Of a stretch of 64,000 bases of DNA, positions 8,213 through 15,223 are shown piece by piece. The stretch is from assembly GCF_900109735.1 (NCBI RefSeq), contig NZ_FOAS01000012.1, forward strand, positions 1 to 64,000, written 5' to 3'. Under the pieces are notes generated by a model, which saw nothing but the letters and a program-made list of their open reading frames with translations, had not been told where the DNA came from and did no database searches. The stretch is from Atopomonas hussainii. GTDB taxonomy: Bacteria; Pseudomonadota; Gammaproteobacteria; Pseudomonadales; Pseudomonadaceae. The first letter of the stretch is position 1. Every line of letters begins with the position of its first letter. Both the position numbers and the translations under genes were made by a program.

Positions 8213-8384
8213 AGCTAGCAACCAGGCAGCTATTTAGCCGCCCATTGCGCCCCGATTTTGCGCACACAGGCTCATTTGCCTCGCTAAAAAGCCCCATCGC
8301 CGTTCATCCGCAGCGCTTTAAGCACCCGCCAAAAACACCGCAAAACGCCGATAACCTTCTGCTTTATAAGGCCTTTTAACAGGC

Positions 8385-8400
8385 TGGCACACAACCTGCT
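8385..8400 (+). promoter_or_regulatory. Sigma54-type promoter element of the haem/flavin operon
   Basis: TGGCACACAACCTGCT matches the RpoN consensus TGGCACG-N4-TTGCW at the invariant GG and GC with exact spacing; only two of the conserved positions differ. Transcription would start near 8411, exactly where the first leader hairpin begins. Sigma54 promoters need an enhancer-binding activator such as NtrC; no convincing NtrC site was found upstream. Confidence 0.6.
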
Positions 8401-8410
8401 GAAACCACAG

Positions 8411-8592
8411 TGCTCGCTCACAGGCGCCATACAGCTCTGATCATGGATGTGACAGAGGCGGCGGCGACTGTGAGCGGGCGCGGGTCACAGCTCACGGACG
8501 AGCTGAAGCCTTTCTGGGGGAGCCTTGCTGCTAATCGCCAGAGGCGACGCAGCACTGCACCGAACCGATAGCCTTACGCAGGACGGAGCAGC
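8411..8592 (+). promoter_or_regulatory. Structured 5' leader RNA of the haem/flavin operon
   Basis: From the predicted start site the leader folds into an 11-12 bp stem (8412-8423 with 8468-8479) enclosing a smaller CTCTG/CAGAG hairpin, then AGCTC-ACGGAC-GAGCT (8489-8504), a five-pair stem with a hexaloop having A at position 1 and G at position 4, then a two-part hairpin (8527-8553) near the ribosome site. Hexaloops with A1 and G4 are recognised by ANTAR antiterminators such as NasR/NasT in nitrate assimilation leaders. Only one such loop is seen and no U-run terminator follows, so the regulatory mechanism is open. Confidence 0.4.
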
Positions 8593-10602
8593 ATGCACGC
8601 AGTCAGCACCGATGCACTCGCACACAACGCCATGGCCAATAGCGCCAGCGCACCACCGGACGCTCTGGGCCGGGTGTTGGTGATTGGCGGCGGGCCGGTC
8701 GGCATGCGCTTTGTCGATGAGCTGCTTAAGCGCCGCCCGTTAGCGCAGGTCGAGGTGTTCAGCAACGAGCCGCATCGCCCGTATAACCGCGTACAGCTTT
8801 CCAACTTACTGGCTGGGCAGACTTCGCCCGAGGCACTGGACTTACCCCTGCCCGACCCCGCCCAGCACCCACACTTTCGCCTGCACTCAGCCACCATCAT
8901 CGCCATCGACCCGCTGACCAAGCGCCTCGAAGACAGCTGCGGGGAGAAATACCGCTTTGACCATCTGGTGATCGCCACCGGCGCACGTGCTCACGTACCG
9001 AATATTCCCGGCGTGCAGCTGCCCGGCGTATTTACCTTTCGGCGCATGCACGACGCGCAGTTGCTCGCCTCGCGCACCACGCGCAGTCGGCATTTGGTGG
9101 TGGTCGGCGGTGGCGTATTGGGCATTGAAGCGGCCAAGGCGATGGCCCGCTTGCACACTAAGGTCACGCTGATTCAACAAGCGCCGCACCTGATGAATCG
9201 CCAGCTGGATGCCACCGCCGCGCACCTTCTGGAGCAACAACTGCGCGCCCAAGGGGTGGATATTCTGCTCCACGCTGGGGTGCGCGAAGTGCTTGGCGAG
9301 GCGCGTGTGACGGGCGTGCGCACCTTAGATGGCGCGCAGATCGCCTGTGACAGCGTGCTGCTGTGCACCGGCATCAAACCGAATATCGAGCTGGCGTATC
9401 AGGCGCGCCTGCGCGTTGGTACGGGGATCCGCGTGAATGATGCGCTGCAGACCTCGCACCCGGATATCTACGCGATTGGTGAGTGCTGCGAGCATCGCGG
9501 GCAAACCTACGGCTTAGCCGCGCCGGGCCTAGAGCAAGCGGCCGTGCTGGCCGAAAGCCTTGCCGGCGGCGGCGCGCGCTATCAGGGCTCGACCACCGTA
9601 AGCCGCCTGAAAGTGGTTAACGAGCAAGTGGTTAGCCTCGGCGAAGTGGTCGATTTGCCGTTTCGCCCGCGGCAAAGCCAGCTGCGTTTTCTGCGCCGCA
9701 AACAAAAAAGTTACCGCACCTTAGTGTTACTGCGCGGGCGCATTATCGGCGCCGCTGGGCTGGGCGAGTGGCCAGAATTTGCGCGCATCCAAGAAGCCTT
9801 CCAAACCCAGCGGCGTGTGTGGCCGTGGCAATGGCTGCTGTTTTTCCTCTGTGGCCGCTTATGGCTGCGCAGCGGCGCCGACGATGTGCGCCAGTGGCCC
9901 GCCAGTGCGGTGGTCTGCCAGTGCAATCAGGTCGCATTGCACACCCTGCGCCAAGCACAGCGGCAAGGCTGTAACGATGTCGCCAGCCTCAGTCAGAGCA
10001 CTCGCGCCGGCACGGTATGCGGCTCATGTCGGCCACTCATGGCCCAGCTGGTGGGGCAAAGCGCCAGCGAGAAAACCTATGGTTGGCCGCTGCTGCTCGG
10101 CGCCAGCCTGCTCGGCTTGCTGGTCGCCGCGCTGCTGGTGTGGCTACCGGCGGCCAGCTTGGCCGACAGCGTGCAGCAACAAGGCTGGTTCGAAAAAATC
10201 TGGAACGACAAAGACTACAAGCAAGTCAGCGGCTTCAGCCTGCTCGGCGTGGTCGCCGTGGGCCTCTTGATGTCGCTGCGCAAGCGCCTGAGCTGGGCGT
10301 GGCTGGGCGGTTTTAAGCACTGGCGCATCGTACACGGGCTGCTCGGTGCTGGCGGCGCGGCGCTGTTGATGCTGCACACCGGCTTTCACTTAGGCGAGAA
10401 CCTTAACCGCTGGCTGATGCTGTGCTTTCTCGCGGTGTTGGTGCTGGGCAGCGCCGCCGGCTTAGCCAGCGCCCTCAGCCACCGACTAAGCCCCGCGCTG
10501 GCGCGGCGCCTACAGCAGCAAGGTAACTGGCTGCATGTGCTGGTCGCGTGGCCGCTGCCGGTGCTGCTCGCGGTGCACATCCTCACTGTGTATTACTTCT
10601 AA
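8593..10602 (+). CDS. NAD(P)H/FAD oxidoreductase fused to a BFD [2Fe-2S] domain and a membrane cytochrome-b-like domain
   Basis: 669 residues in three parts. (1) A NirB-like pyridine nucleotide-disulphide oxidoreductase: FAD site VLVIGGGPVG (28-37), NAD(P) site LVVVGGGVLG (about 167-176), second FAD motif IYAIGE (about 293). (2) A BFD-like [2Fe-2S] domain at about 440-490 with Cys spacing CxC-x31-CxxC. (3) Four or more hydrophobic segments (about 498-520, 543-560, 576-625, 645-669) with His residues in HGLLGAGGAALLMLHTGFH and HVLVAWPLPVLLAVH that could bind b haem. It lacks the sirohaem reductase part of NirB. I infer electron flow NAD(P)H to FAD to [2Fe-2S] to haem b and on to the periplasmic cytochrome encoded 9 bp downstream. 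The start ATG follows GGAG at 8585-8588. Confidence 0.75.
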   Translation: MHAVSTDALAHNAMANSASAPPDALGRVLVIGGGPVGMRFVDELLKRRPLAQVEVFSNEPHRPYNRVQLSNLLAGQTSPEALDLPLPDPAQHPHFRLHSATIIAIDPLTKRLEDSCGEKYRFDHLVIATGARAHVPNIPGVQLPGVFTFRRMHDAQLLASRTTRSRHLVVVGGGVLGIEAAKAMARLHTKVTLIQQAPHLMNRQLDATAAHLLEQQLRAQGVDILLHAGVREVLGEARVTGVRTLDGAQIACDSVLLCTGIKPNIELAYQARLRVGTGIRVNDALQTSHPDIYAIGECCEHRGQTYGLAAPGLEQAAVLAESLAGGGARYQGSTTVSRLKVVNEQVVSLGEVVDLPFRPRQSQLRFLRRKQKSYRTLVLLRGRIIGAAGLGEWPEFARIQEAFQTQRRVWPWQWLLFFLCGRLWLRSGADDVRQWPASAVVCQCNQVALHTLRQAQRQGCNDVASLSQSTRAGTVCGSCRPLMAQLVGQSASEKTYGWPLLLGASLLGLLVAALLVWLPAASLADSVQQQGWFEKIWNDKDYKQVSGFSLLGVVAVGLLMSLRKRLSWAWLGGFKHWRIVHGLLGAGGAALLMLHTGFHLGENLNRWLMLCFLAVLVLGSAAGLASALSHRLSPALARRLQQQGNWLHVLVAWPLPVLLAVHILTVYYF

Positions 10603-10611
10603 GGGGACGGC

Positions 10612-11985
10612 ATGAAGCAGTGGTTATGGGGCATTTGGGCGCTGATCACGCTGGGGCTGGGCGGCTATTACGGACACACCTTGCTGTTGGCCGAAAATAA
10701 AAGCGCCCTACTGATTGGCCAAGCCACCCACGGCCATTACCAGATTGAGCTGGCCTGTAGCAGCTGCCATACCAGTGCCTTTGGCGGTGGCGAGGTGCTG
10801 CAAAACGCTTGTGTGGATTGCCATGGCGACGAGCTAAAAGCCGCACACGATTCGCACCCACGGAAGAAATTCACCGACCCGCGCAACGCCGATCTGCTGC
10901 AAATCATCGACGCCCGTCAGTGCGTGAGCTGCCATAACGAGCATCAACGCGAGCAAACCCACGCCATGGGCGTCACCCTGCCGGATGACTACTGCTACCA
11001 CTGTCATAAAGAAGTCGGGCAAAACCGCGCCAGCCATAAAGACTTGCCGTTCGACTCGTGCGCCAGCGCCGGTTGCCACAACTACCACGACAACCGCGCG
11101 CTGTATGAAGACTTCTTAGTCGCCAATGCCCAAGGTGACTGGCTGAAGGCACTCAACCAACTGGCCGAGCCCAACCGCAGCGCACGCAACGCGCAAAAAC
11201 ACTGGCCACCGCTGAGCAACCAAGCCAACGCGCAGGCCAGCGCCGAGCAACAAGCCCACGCGCAAATCACCGCCGACTGGGCGCTGAGCGCACACGCCCA
11301 AGCGCAAGTCAGCTGCGTGGGCTGCCATAACGACGGCCAAGGGCAGTGGCTGGCCAAGCCGGCGCTGGCGCAATGCCAAAGCTGCCACCAAGACGAAAGC
11401 GCCGAGTTCTTACAAAGCAAACACGGCATGCGCTTAGCCGCTGGGTTAACCCCCATGACCCCAGCACACAGCGACGCGCTGGCCTTTCACGAGCAAGCGC
11501 AGCACAGCGAGCAAAGCTGCAACAGCTGTCACCAGCCGCACCGCCAAGACACCCGCCACGCTGCCGCCAGTGCGTGCCTCGCCTGTCATAACGATGAACA
11601 CAGCGCCAATTACTGGGCCTCGCCGCACGGCCAAATCACCCAGCAGGCACTGGATGGCCAACGCCCATGGAGCGAAGCTGTGACCTGCGCCACCTGCCAC
11701 TTACCGCGCGTGGTCACCAACAAGCAAGGCGTGACCAGCAACGCCGCCGAGCTGGCCGAGGCCAACGCCAGCGGTAAAAACACCGCGCAGGTTGCCGTGC
11801 TGCACAACCAAAACATCACCCTGCGCCCTAACGAAAAAATGCTCCGCCCGGTGTGCATGAGCTGCCACAGCTTGCCCTTTGCCATTGACGCGCTGGCCGA
11901 TGAAGCGCTGCTGAACAACAACTTCAGCGGCCCACCGGCCGTGCATGTGCCCTCGGTGGATTGGGCCGTCGAGCGCGCCAAGTAA
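10612..11985 (+). CDS. Periplasmic multihaem cytochrome c with 11 candidate haem sites
   Basis: 457 residues with an N-terminal membrane anchor or uncleaved signal (residues 3-20). Ten CXXCH motifs are present (CSSCH, CVDCH, CVSCH, CYHCH, CVGCH, CQSCH, CNSCH, CLACH, CATCH, CMSCH) plus one CASAGCH, which has the wider CX4CH spacing known in some multihaem cytochromes. An alanine/glutamine-rich linker at about 185-230 divides five N-terminal sites from six C-terminal ones. I cannot place it in a named family; cytochrome c3-like and NapC/NrfH/HAO-related proteins are candidates. By position it accepts electrons from the membrane oxidoreductase upstream. It could be a carrier or a terminal reductase of nitrite, hydroxylamine or another oxyanion. 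Confidence 0.85.
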   Translation: MKQWLWGIWALITLGLGGYYGHTLLLAENKSALLIGQATHGHYQIELACSSCHTSAFGGGEVLQNACVDCHGDELKAAHDSHPRKKFTDPRNADLLQIIDARQCVSCHNEHQREQTHAMGVTLPDDYCYHCHKEVGQNRASHKDLPFDSCASAGCHNYHDNRALYEDFLVANAQGDWLKALNQLAEPNRSARNAQKHWPPLSNQANAQASAEQQAHAQITADWALSAHAQAQVSCVGCHNDGQGQWLAKPALAQCQSCHQDESAEFLQSKHGMRLAAGLTPMTPAHSDALAFHEQAQHSEQSCNSCHQPHRQDTRHAAASACLACHNDEHSANYWASPHGQITQQALDGQRPWSEAVTCATCHLPRVVTNKQGVTSNAAELAEANASGKNTAQVAVLHNQNITLRPNEKMLRPVCMSCHSLPFAIDALADEALLNNNFSGPPAVHVPSVDWAVERAK

Positions 11986-12015
11986 CCGTTTTCCTTCAAC
12001 CAAGAGGTCGTCACC

Positions 12016-12585
12016 ATGAAAAAAGCACTGCTTACCTTGGCTATCACTGCCAGCGTTGTGAGTCTGAGCGGTTGTAACGAGCCAGCCGCGCAAGGCATCG
12101 AACCGAAGATCTTCACCGACTCGCTGTTTGCGGTGATGAACGCCGACCGCACTAACTACACCAAGTTGGTGGTCAAGCGCTTAGGCCCCGATGGCGCCAA
12201 CGTGATCAAGCCGCATGAAAACTGGCAGGACTTCGACAACGGCACCCTGCTGCCGGCGCAGATGTTCCGCGCAGGCTCCGAGGCGGTGGCCGAAGTGACC
12301 AGCGACTTCACTTACTCGCTGCAGTCCATCTGGCCGATCAATAGCCAGAACGCGCCGAAAACCCCGATGGAAAAAGAAGGCTTAGAGTTCATCGCCGCTA
12401 ACCCCGGGCAGAACTTCTACGGTGAAGAAACCTTGGGCGATAAAAGCTACTTCACCGCCGTGTACCCGGATGTCGCCGTCTCCGACGCCTGCACCAGCTG
12501 CCACAACCAGCACAAAGACTCGCCGCGCACCGACTTTAAGCTCGGCGACATCATGGGCGGTGTGGTGATTCGCGTACCGCGTTAA
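12016..12585 (+). CDS. DUF3365 (Tll0287-like) haem-binding lipoprotein
   Basis: 189 residues. A lipoprotein signal ends at the lipobox LSGC (Cys20). The remainder looks like the DUF3365/Tll0287-like haem domain, a PAS-like fold, with a single c-type site CTSCHNQH near residue 161 followed by FKLGDIMGGVVIRVP at the end. Such domains are found alone or as sensor modules; function of the free-standing form is not established. It lies 30 bp after the multihaem cytochrome and 10 bp before the next cytochrome, in the same operon, and should sit on the periplasmic face of a membrane. Confidence 0.78.
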   Translation: MKKALLTLAITASVVSLSGCNEPAAQGIEPKIFTDSLFAVMNADRTNYTKLVVKRLGPDGANVIKPHENWQDFDNGTLLPAQMFRAGSEAVAEVTSDFTYSLQSIWPINSQNAPKTPMEKEGLEFIAANPGQNFYGEETLGDKSYFTAVYPDVAVSDACTSCHNQHKDSPRTDFKLGDIMGGVVIRVPR

Positions 12586-12595
12586 GGAGGCCGCC

Positions 12596-12934
12596 ATGCA
12601 CAGCCTGTCACGCCTTACCTTAGCCGCTGCTTTACTCACCTTAGCCGGCTGCGAAAGCGCCGAAGAAGTCGCTCAGCGTGAGCGCCTCGCCGAGGGGCAA
12701 ACGCTGTATGAGCAGAACTGCCGGGTGTGCCATGCCGCAGGCATCAACGGCGCACCGATTGTCGGCAACGCCAAGATGTGGGGCCCGCGCGCCCAACAAG
12801 GCGTCGATGTGCTGGTGCAACACGCCATCGAAGGCTACGGGCTGATGCCCGCCAAAGGCGGCAAAACCCACTTAAGCGACGCGCAGATTCGCTTAGTGGT
12901 GGAGTTTTATCTGGCGCAATTACCCAACGAATAG
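12596..12934 (+). CDS. Small monohaem cytochrome c lipoprotein (c5-like)
   Basis: 112 residues. The signal ends in the lipobox LAGC (Cys19). One haem site CRVCHAAG lies at about 42-46, and GLMPAKGG at about 83-90 supplies the likely axial Met; this is the class I, cytochrome c5-type layout. It starts 10 bp after the DUF3365 gene with AAGGAGG immediately upstream. As a membrane-tethered one-electron carrier it probably links the multihaem cytochrome or DUF3365 protein with another redox partner. Confidence 0.85.
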   Translation: MHSLSRLTLAAALLTLAGCESAEEVAQRERLAEGQTLYEQNCRVCHAAGINGAPIVGNAKMWGPRAQQGVDVLVQHAIEGYGLMPAKGGKTHLSDAQIRLVVEFYLAQLPNE

Positions 12935-12968
12935 ACCCACGTGATTAGTTGAATAAGAGGAAAACCTC

Positions 12969-13334
12969 ATGAGTATTTTCGAAAAAATCGGCGGTGAAGC
13001 CGCCGTTAATGCGGCGGTGGATGTGTTCTACCGCAACGTGCTGATGGACGAACGCATCAGCCACTTCTTCGACAGCATCGACATGGCCTCGCAACACCAA
13101 AAGCAAAAGGCCTTTATGACCATGGCCTTTGGCGGCCCCAACCACTACACCGGCGCCGACATGCGCAAAGCCCATGCGCATATGAAGCTCACCGAAGAGC
13201 ACTTTACTGCCGTGGCGGAAAACCTCATTGCCGCGCTCAAAGAGCTGAATGTGGCGCAGGAGCACATCGACGAGATCATCGCCGTGTGTCTGAGCGTAAA
13301 AGACGATGTGCTCAACGTGCCGCCGGCGGCCTAA
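12969..13334 (+). CDS. Group 1 truncated haemoglobin (TrHbN type)
   Basis: A 121-residue 2-on-2 globin. Tyr21 in the VFYRNVL segment is the likely B10 distal residue, and His69 in DMRKAHAHMKL the proximal haem ligand by comparison with group I proteins. Family members bind O2 and NO, and several act as NO dioxygenases when given a reductase. The next gene, 3 bp downstream, is a ferredoxin-type reductase, which would be a suitable electron donor. Cytoplasmic. A good ribosome site (AAGAGGAAAA) precedes the ATG. Confidence 0.88.
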   Translation: MSIFEKIGGEAAVNAAVDVFYRNVLMDERISHFFDSIDMASQHQKQKAFMTMAFGGPNHYTGADMRKAHAHMKLTEEHFTAVAENLIAALKELNVAQEHIDEIIAVCLSVKDDVLNVPPAA

Positions 13335-13337
13335 GCG

Positions 13338-14312
13338 ATGACCGCGATAGTCTTCGCCGGGCAAAGCTATGCTCTGGCAGACGGTGAATCCGTGCTCGAC
13401 GCGCTGCTGCGCGCCGGGCACGCCATTCCCCACGGTTGCCGCGCCGGAGTGTGTCAGGCCTGCTTGCTGCAAAGCGACGAGGCCCCGCCAGCTAACACGC
13501 AGCGCGGTTTAAGCAGCGCGCAAAAAAGCCTTAACTACTTTTTAAGCTGCCAATGCCAGCCGCCTGCATCGCTTAGCGCGCAAGCGGTGGATCAAGCCGG
13601 GCAACGCGTTAGCGGCGTGGTGCGGGAAAAGTCATGGCTTAATCAACGTGTGCTGCGTTTACGCATCGAAGCGCCACTCGACTTTAAGGCTGGGCAATAC
13701 GTCACCCTCTGGCAGTCCGCGCAACTGGCGCGCAGCTATTCGCTAGCCGGCAGCCCCAACCCACAAAACCTGCTGGAGCTGCACATTCGCCACTACCCCG
13801 ACGGGGCGTTTTCTGCATGGGCGGCCGAGCAGCTTAAGGTTGGCGATGCACTCGACATCCAAGGCCCGCTGGGCCAGTGCGTGTACAGCGCGCCAGCCAA
13901 CCAGGCGCTGCTCTTAATCGGCATGGGCACCGGCCTCGCGCCGCTGTGCGGCATAGTGCAAGACGCTCTAGCCCAAGGCCACAGCGCGCCAATCCAACTG
14001 ATTGCTGCGGCACGCAACGGCGCCGACTTGTACTACCTCGACGAACTCAGCGCGTTAGCCGCCCAACACCCGCAACTGGGCATCACTTGGCTGGCGCAAC
14101 ACGCCAACCAAGCCACACCGCCAGCGGTAGCCATCGGCGATGTGTATACCCACGTTAAAACCCACTTCGCCAGCCTCAAGGGCTATCAGGTTTACCTGTG
14201 CGGTGCTGCCTCATTCGTCGCCAAAATGCGCAAGCAATGCTTTTTAAGCGGCGCCGGCATGGCAGATATCTTGGTCGATAGCTTTGTGCCGTTTGCCACG
14301 ACGAAGACTTAA
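13338..14312 (+). CDS. 2Fe-2S ferredoxin/FAD-NAD(P)H reductase (FNR-like), probable haemoglobin reductase
   Basis: 324 residues in two parts. The N-terminal ferredoxin domain has Cys34, Cys39 and Cys42 in the CX4CX2C pattern and the fourth ligand in LSCQC at about 71-73. The FNR-like part has the FAD motif RSYS (about 132), a nucleotide-binding GMGTGLAP (about 195), and ends with YLCG...FLSGAG. This is the architecture of oxygenase reductases such as BenC and of CDP-6-deoxy-delta-3,4-glucoseen reductase-like enzymes. Directly after the truncated haemoglobin gene, it most likely reduces the haem iron of that protein. Its stop overlaps the stop of the convergent beta-lactamase gene (TTAA, 14309-14312). 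Confidence 0.85.
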   Translation: MTAIVFAGQSYALADGESVLDALLRAGHAIPHGCRAGVCQACLLQSDEAPPANTQRGLSSAQKSLNYFLSCQCQPPASLSAQAVDQAGQRVSGVVREKSWLNQRVLRLRIEAPLDFKAGQYVTLWQSAQLARSYSLAGSPNPQNLLELHIRHYPDGAFSAWAAEQLKVGDALDIQGPLGQCVYSAPANQALLLIGMGTGLAPLCGIVQDALAQGHSAPIQLIAAARNGADLYYLDELSALAAQHPQLGITWLAQHANQATPPAVAIGDVYTHVKTHFASLKGYQVYLCGAASFVAKMRKQCFLSGAGMADILVDSFVPFATTKT

Positions 14313-15121
14313 CCCGCCGGCAGCAACCCTTTAGCGCGCAAAGCCTGCAAGACAATGCTCTGGCGCAGCGGCAAGTCGGCGGCGCTTTGCGTGTCGATAT
14401 TCAGGGCAAACAGCCACGTCCCCTTGTCGCCCTGTAGATAGCCGACAAACCAACCCACGCTCGGTTTGCCGCGGGTAAACCAGCCGGTTTTGCCGTACAG
14501 CTGCCAGCCATCGCCTTGCTCGAGCAACATCAAGCGCACGAGGCTGGCGTAATCGGCAGGGCTAAACGGCGGCTGGCGCTGCACAACGCTACGCAGAAAA
14601 CGCACCTGCTCCTGCGCACTGATGCGCAGCGAGCCATCCAGCCAGAACTGATCCACCACAAACGGCTGGCGCAACTGACCATAGCCGGTGGCTTGGATAT
14701 AGCCGGGGTAAACCGCCGGGCCCAAGGCTCGCGCCAAGCGCTGATAGCACCACACGCAGCTCACCCGAAAGGCGCTATCCAACGTCTGATCGCGGTTCCA
14801 CACGCTCATTTCATGCTCAGTGCCATCCCACGCGATGCGACTGTCGGGGCCGCTGATCAGTCGCTCATGCAGGGCAATCAAGCTATTGAGCACCTTAAAG
14901 GTGGACGCCGCTGGGTAGCGCTCTGCCGCCCGCTCAGGGTTGTGCACCCAGCGGGTAGCGCCGTCCAACGATTCGATCAGCAAAGTGCCCTGCACCTTAG
15001 CCGCATCAAACGGCTGCGCCAACGTGTGGCTGTCGGCCTGCGCGATGCTCGAGAGCAGCACGAACAGCAGGCTGATAGCCGCCGCCAGCCGGGTGTTATT
15101 ACGCTTAATATGCAGGCCCAT
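14309..15121 (-). CDS. Class D (OXA-type) beta-lactamase
   Basis: 270 residues with an N-terminal signal peptide (cleavage near 29-30). The class D motifs are STFK (Ser73 nucleophile, Lys76 that is carbamylated in the family), S-C-V (121-123), the Trp in FWLDGSL (160) and KTG (211-213). The usual YGN reads YGQ (147-149). The SxV region is SCVWC, with two cysteines where most OXA enzymes have hydrophobic residues. It hydrolyses beta-lactams in the periplasm; the spectrum cannot be inferred. It is flanked by no mobile sequence or integron and looks chromosomal, like OXA-50 of P. aeruginosa. No adjacent regulator gene is seen. Confidence 0.88.
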   Translation of the reverse strand: MGLHIKRNNTRLAAAISLLFVLLSSIAQADSHTLAQPFDAAKVQGTLLIESLDGATRWVHNPERAAERYPAASTFKVLNSLIALHERLISGPDSRIAWDGTEHEMSVWNRDQTLDSAFRVSCVWCYQRLARALGPAVYPGYIQATGYGQLRQPFVVDQFWLDGSLRISAQEQVRFLRSVVQRQPPFSPADYASLVRLMLLEQGDGWQLYGKTGWFTRGKPSVGWFVGYLQGDKGTWLFALNIDTQSAADLPLRQSIVLQALRAKGLLPAG

Positions 15122-15223
15122 CGGCGCCCCCTAGGTTTCTTTGCCGCCGCTTAGCTTACCCTCGGCACCATGCTCACGGCATGCCGTACAATGGCGCTTT
15201 CTTTTTGTGCGGGCGTTTTTGCG

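Larger units (their letters stand above)
8144..8592. other. 449-bp intergenic region: terminator, sigma54-like promoter and structured leader
   Basis: This is the longest gene-free stretch in the window. It holds the terminator of the peptidase gene (8178-8212), about 170 bp with no obvious feature, a sigma54-like element (8385-8400), and a leader of about 180 nt with several hairpins before the oxidoreductase start at 8593. A dyad TGCGC-N9-GCGCA lies upstream of the sigma54 element but does not fit the NtrC spacing. No convincing small coding frame was seen. Confidence 0.6.

Noticed and set aside
8256..8280. An NtrC enhancer site (TGCGC-N9-GCGCA) upstream of the sigma54 element
   Set aside because: The half-site spacing is two bases longer than the NtrC consensus and the half-sites differ from TGCAC.
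8436..8456. A second ANTAR-type hexaloop in the CTCTG/CAGAG hairpin
   Set aside because: Best pairing gives loop TGGATG, which lacks A at position 1 and G at position 4; ATGGAT would need mismatched stem pairs.
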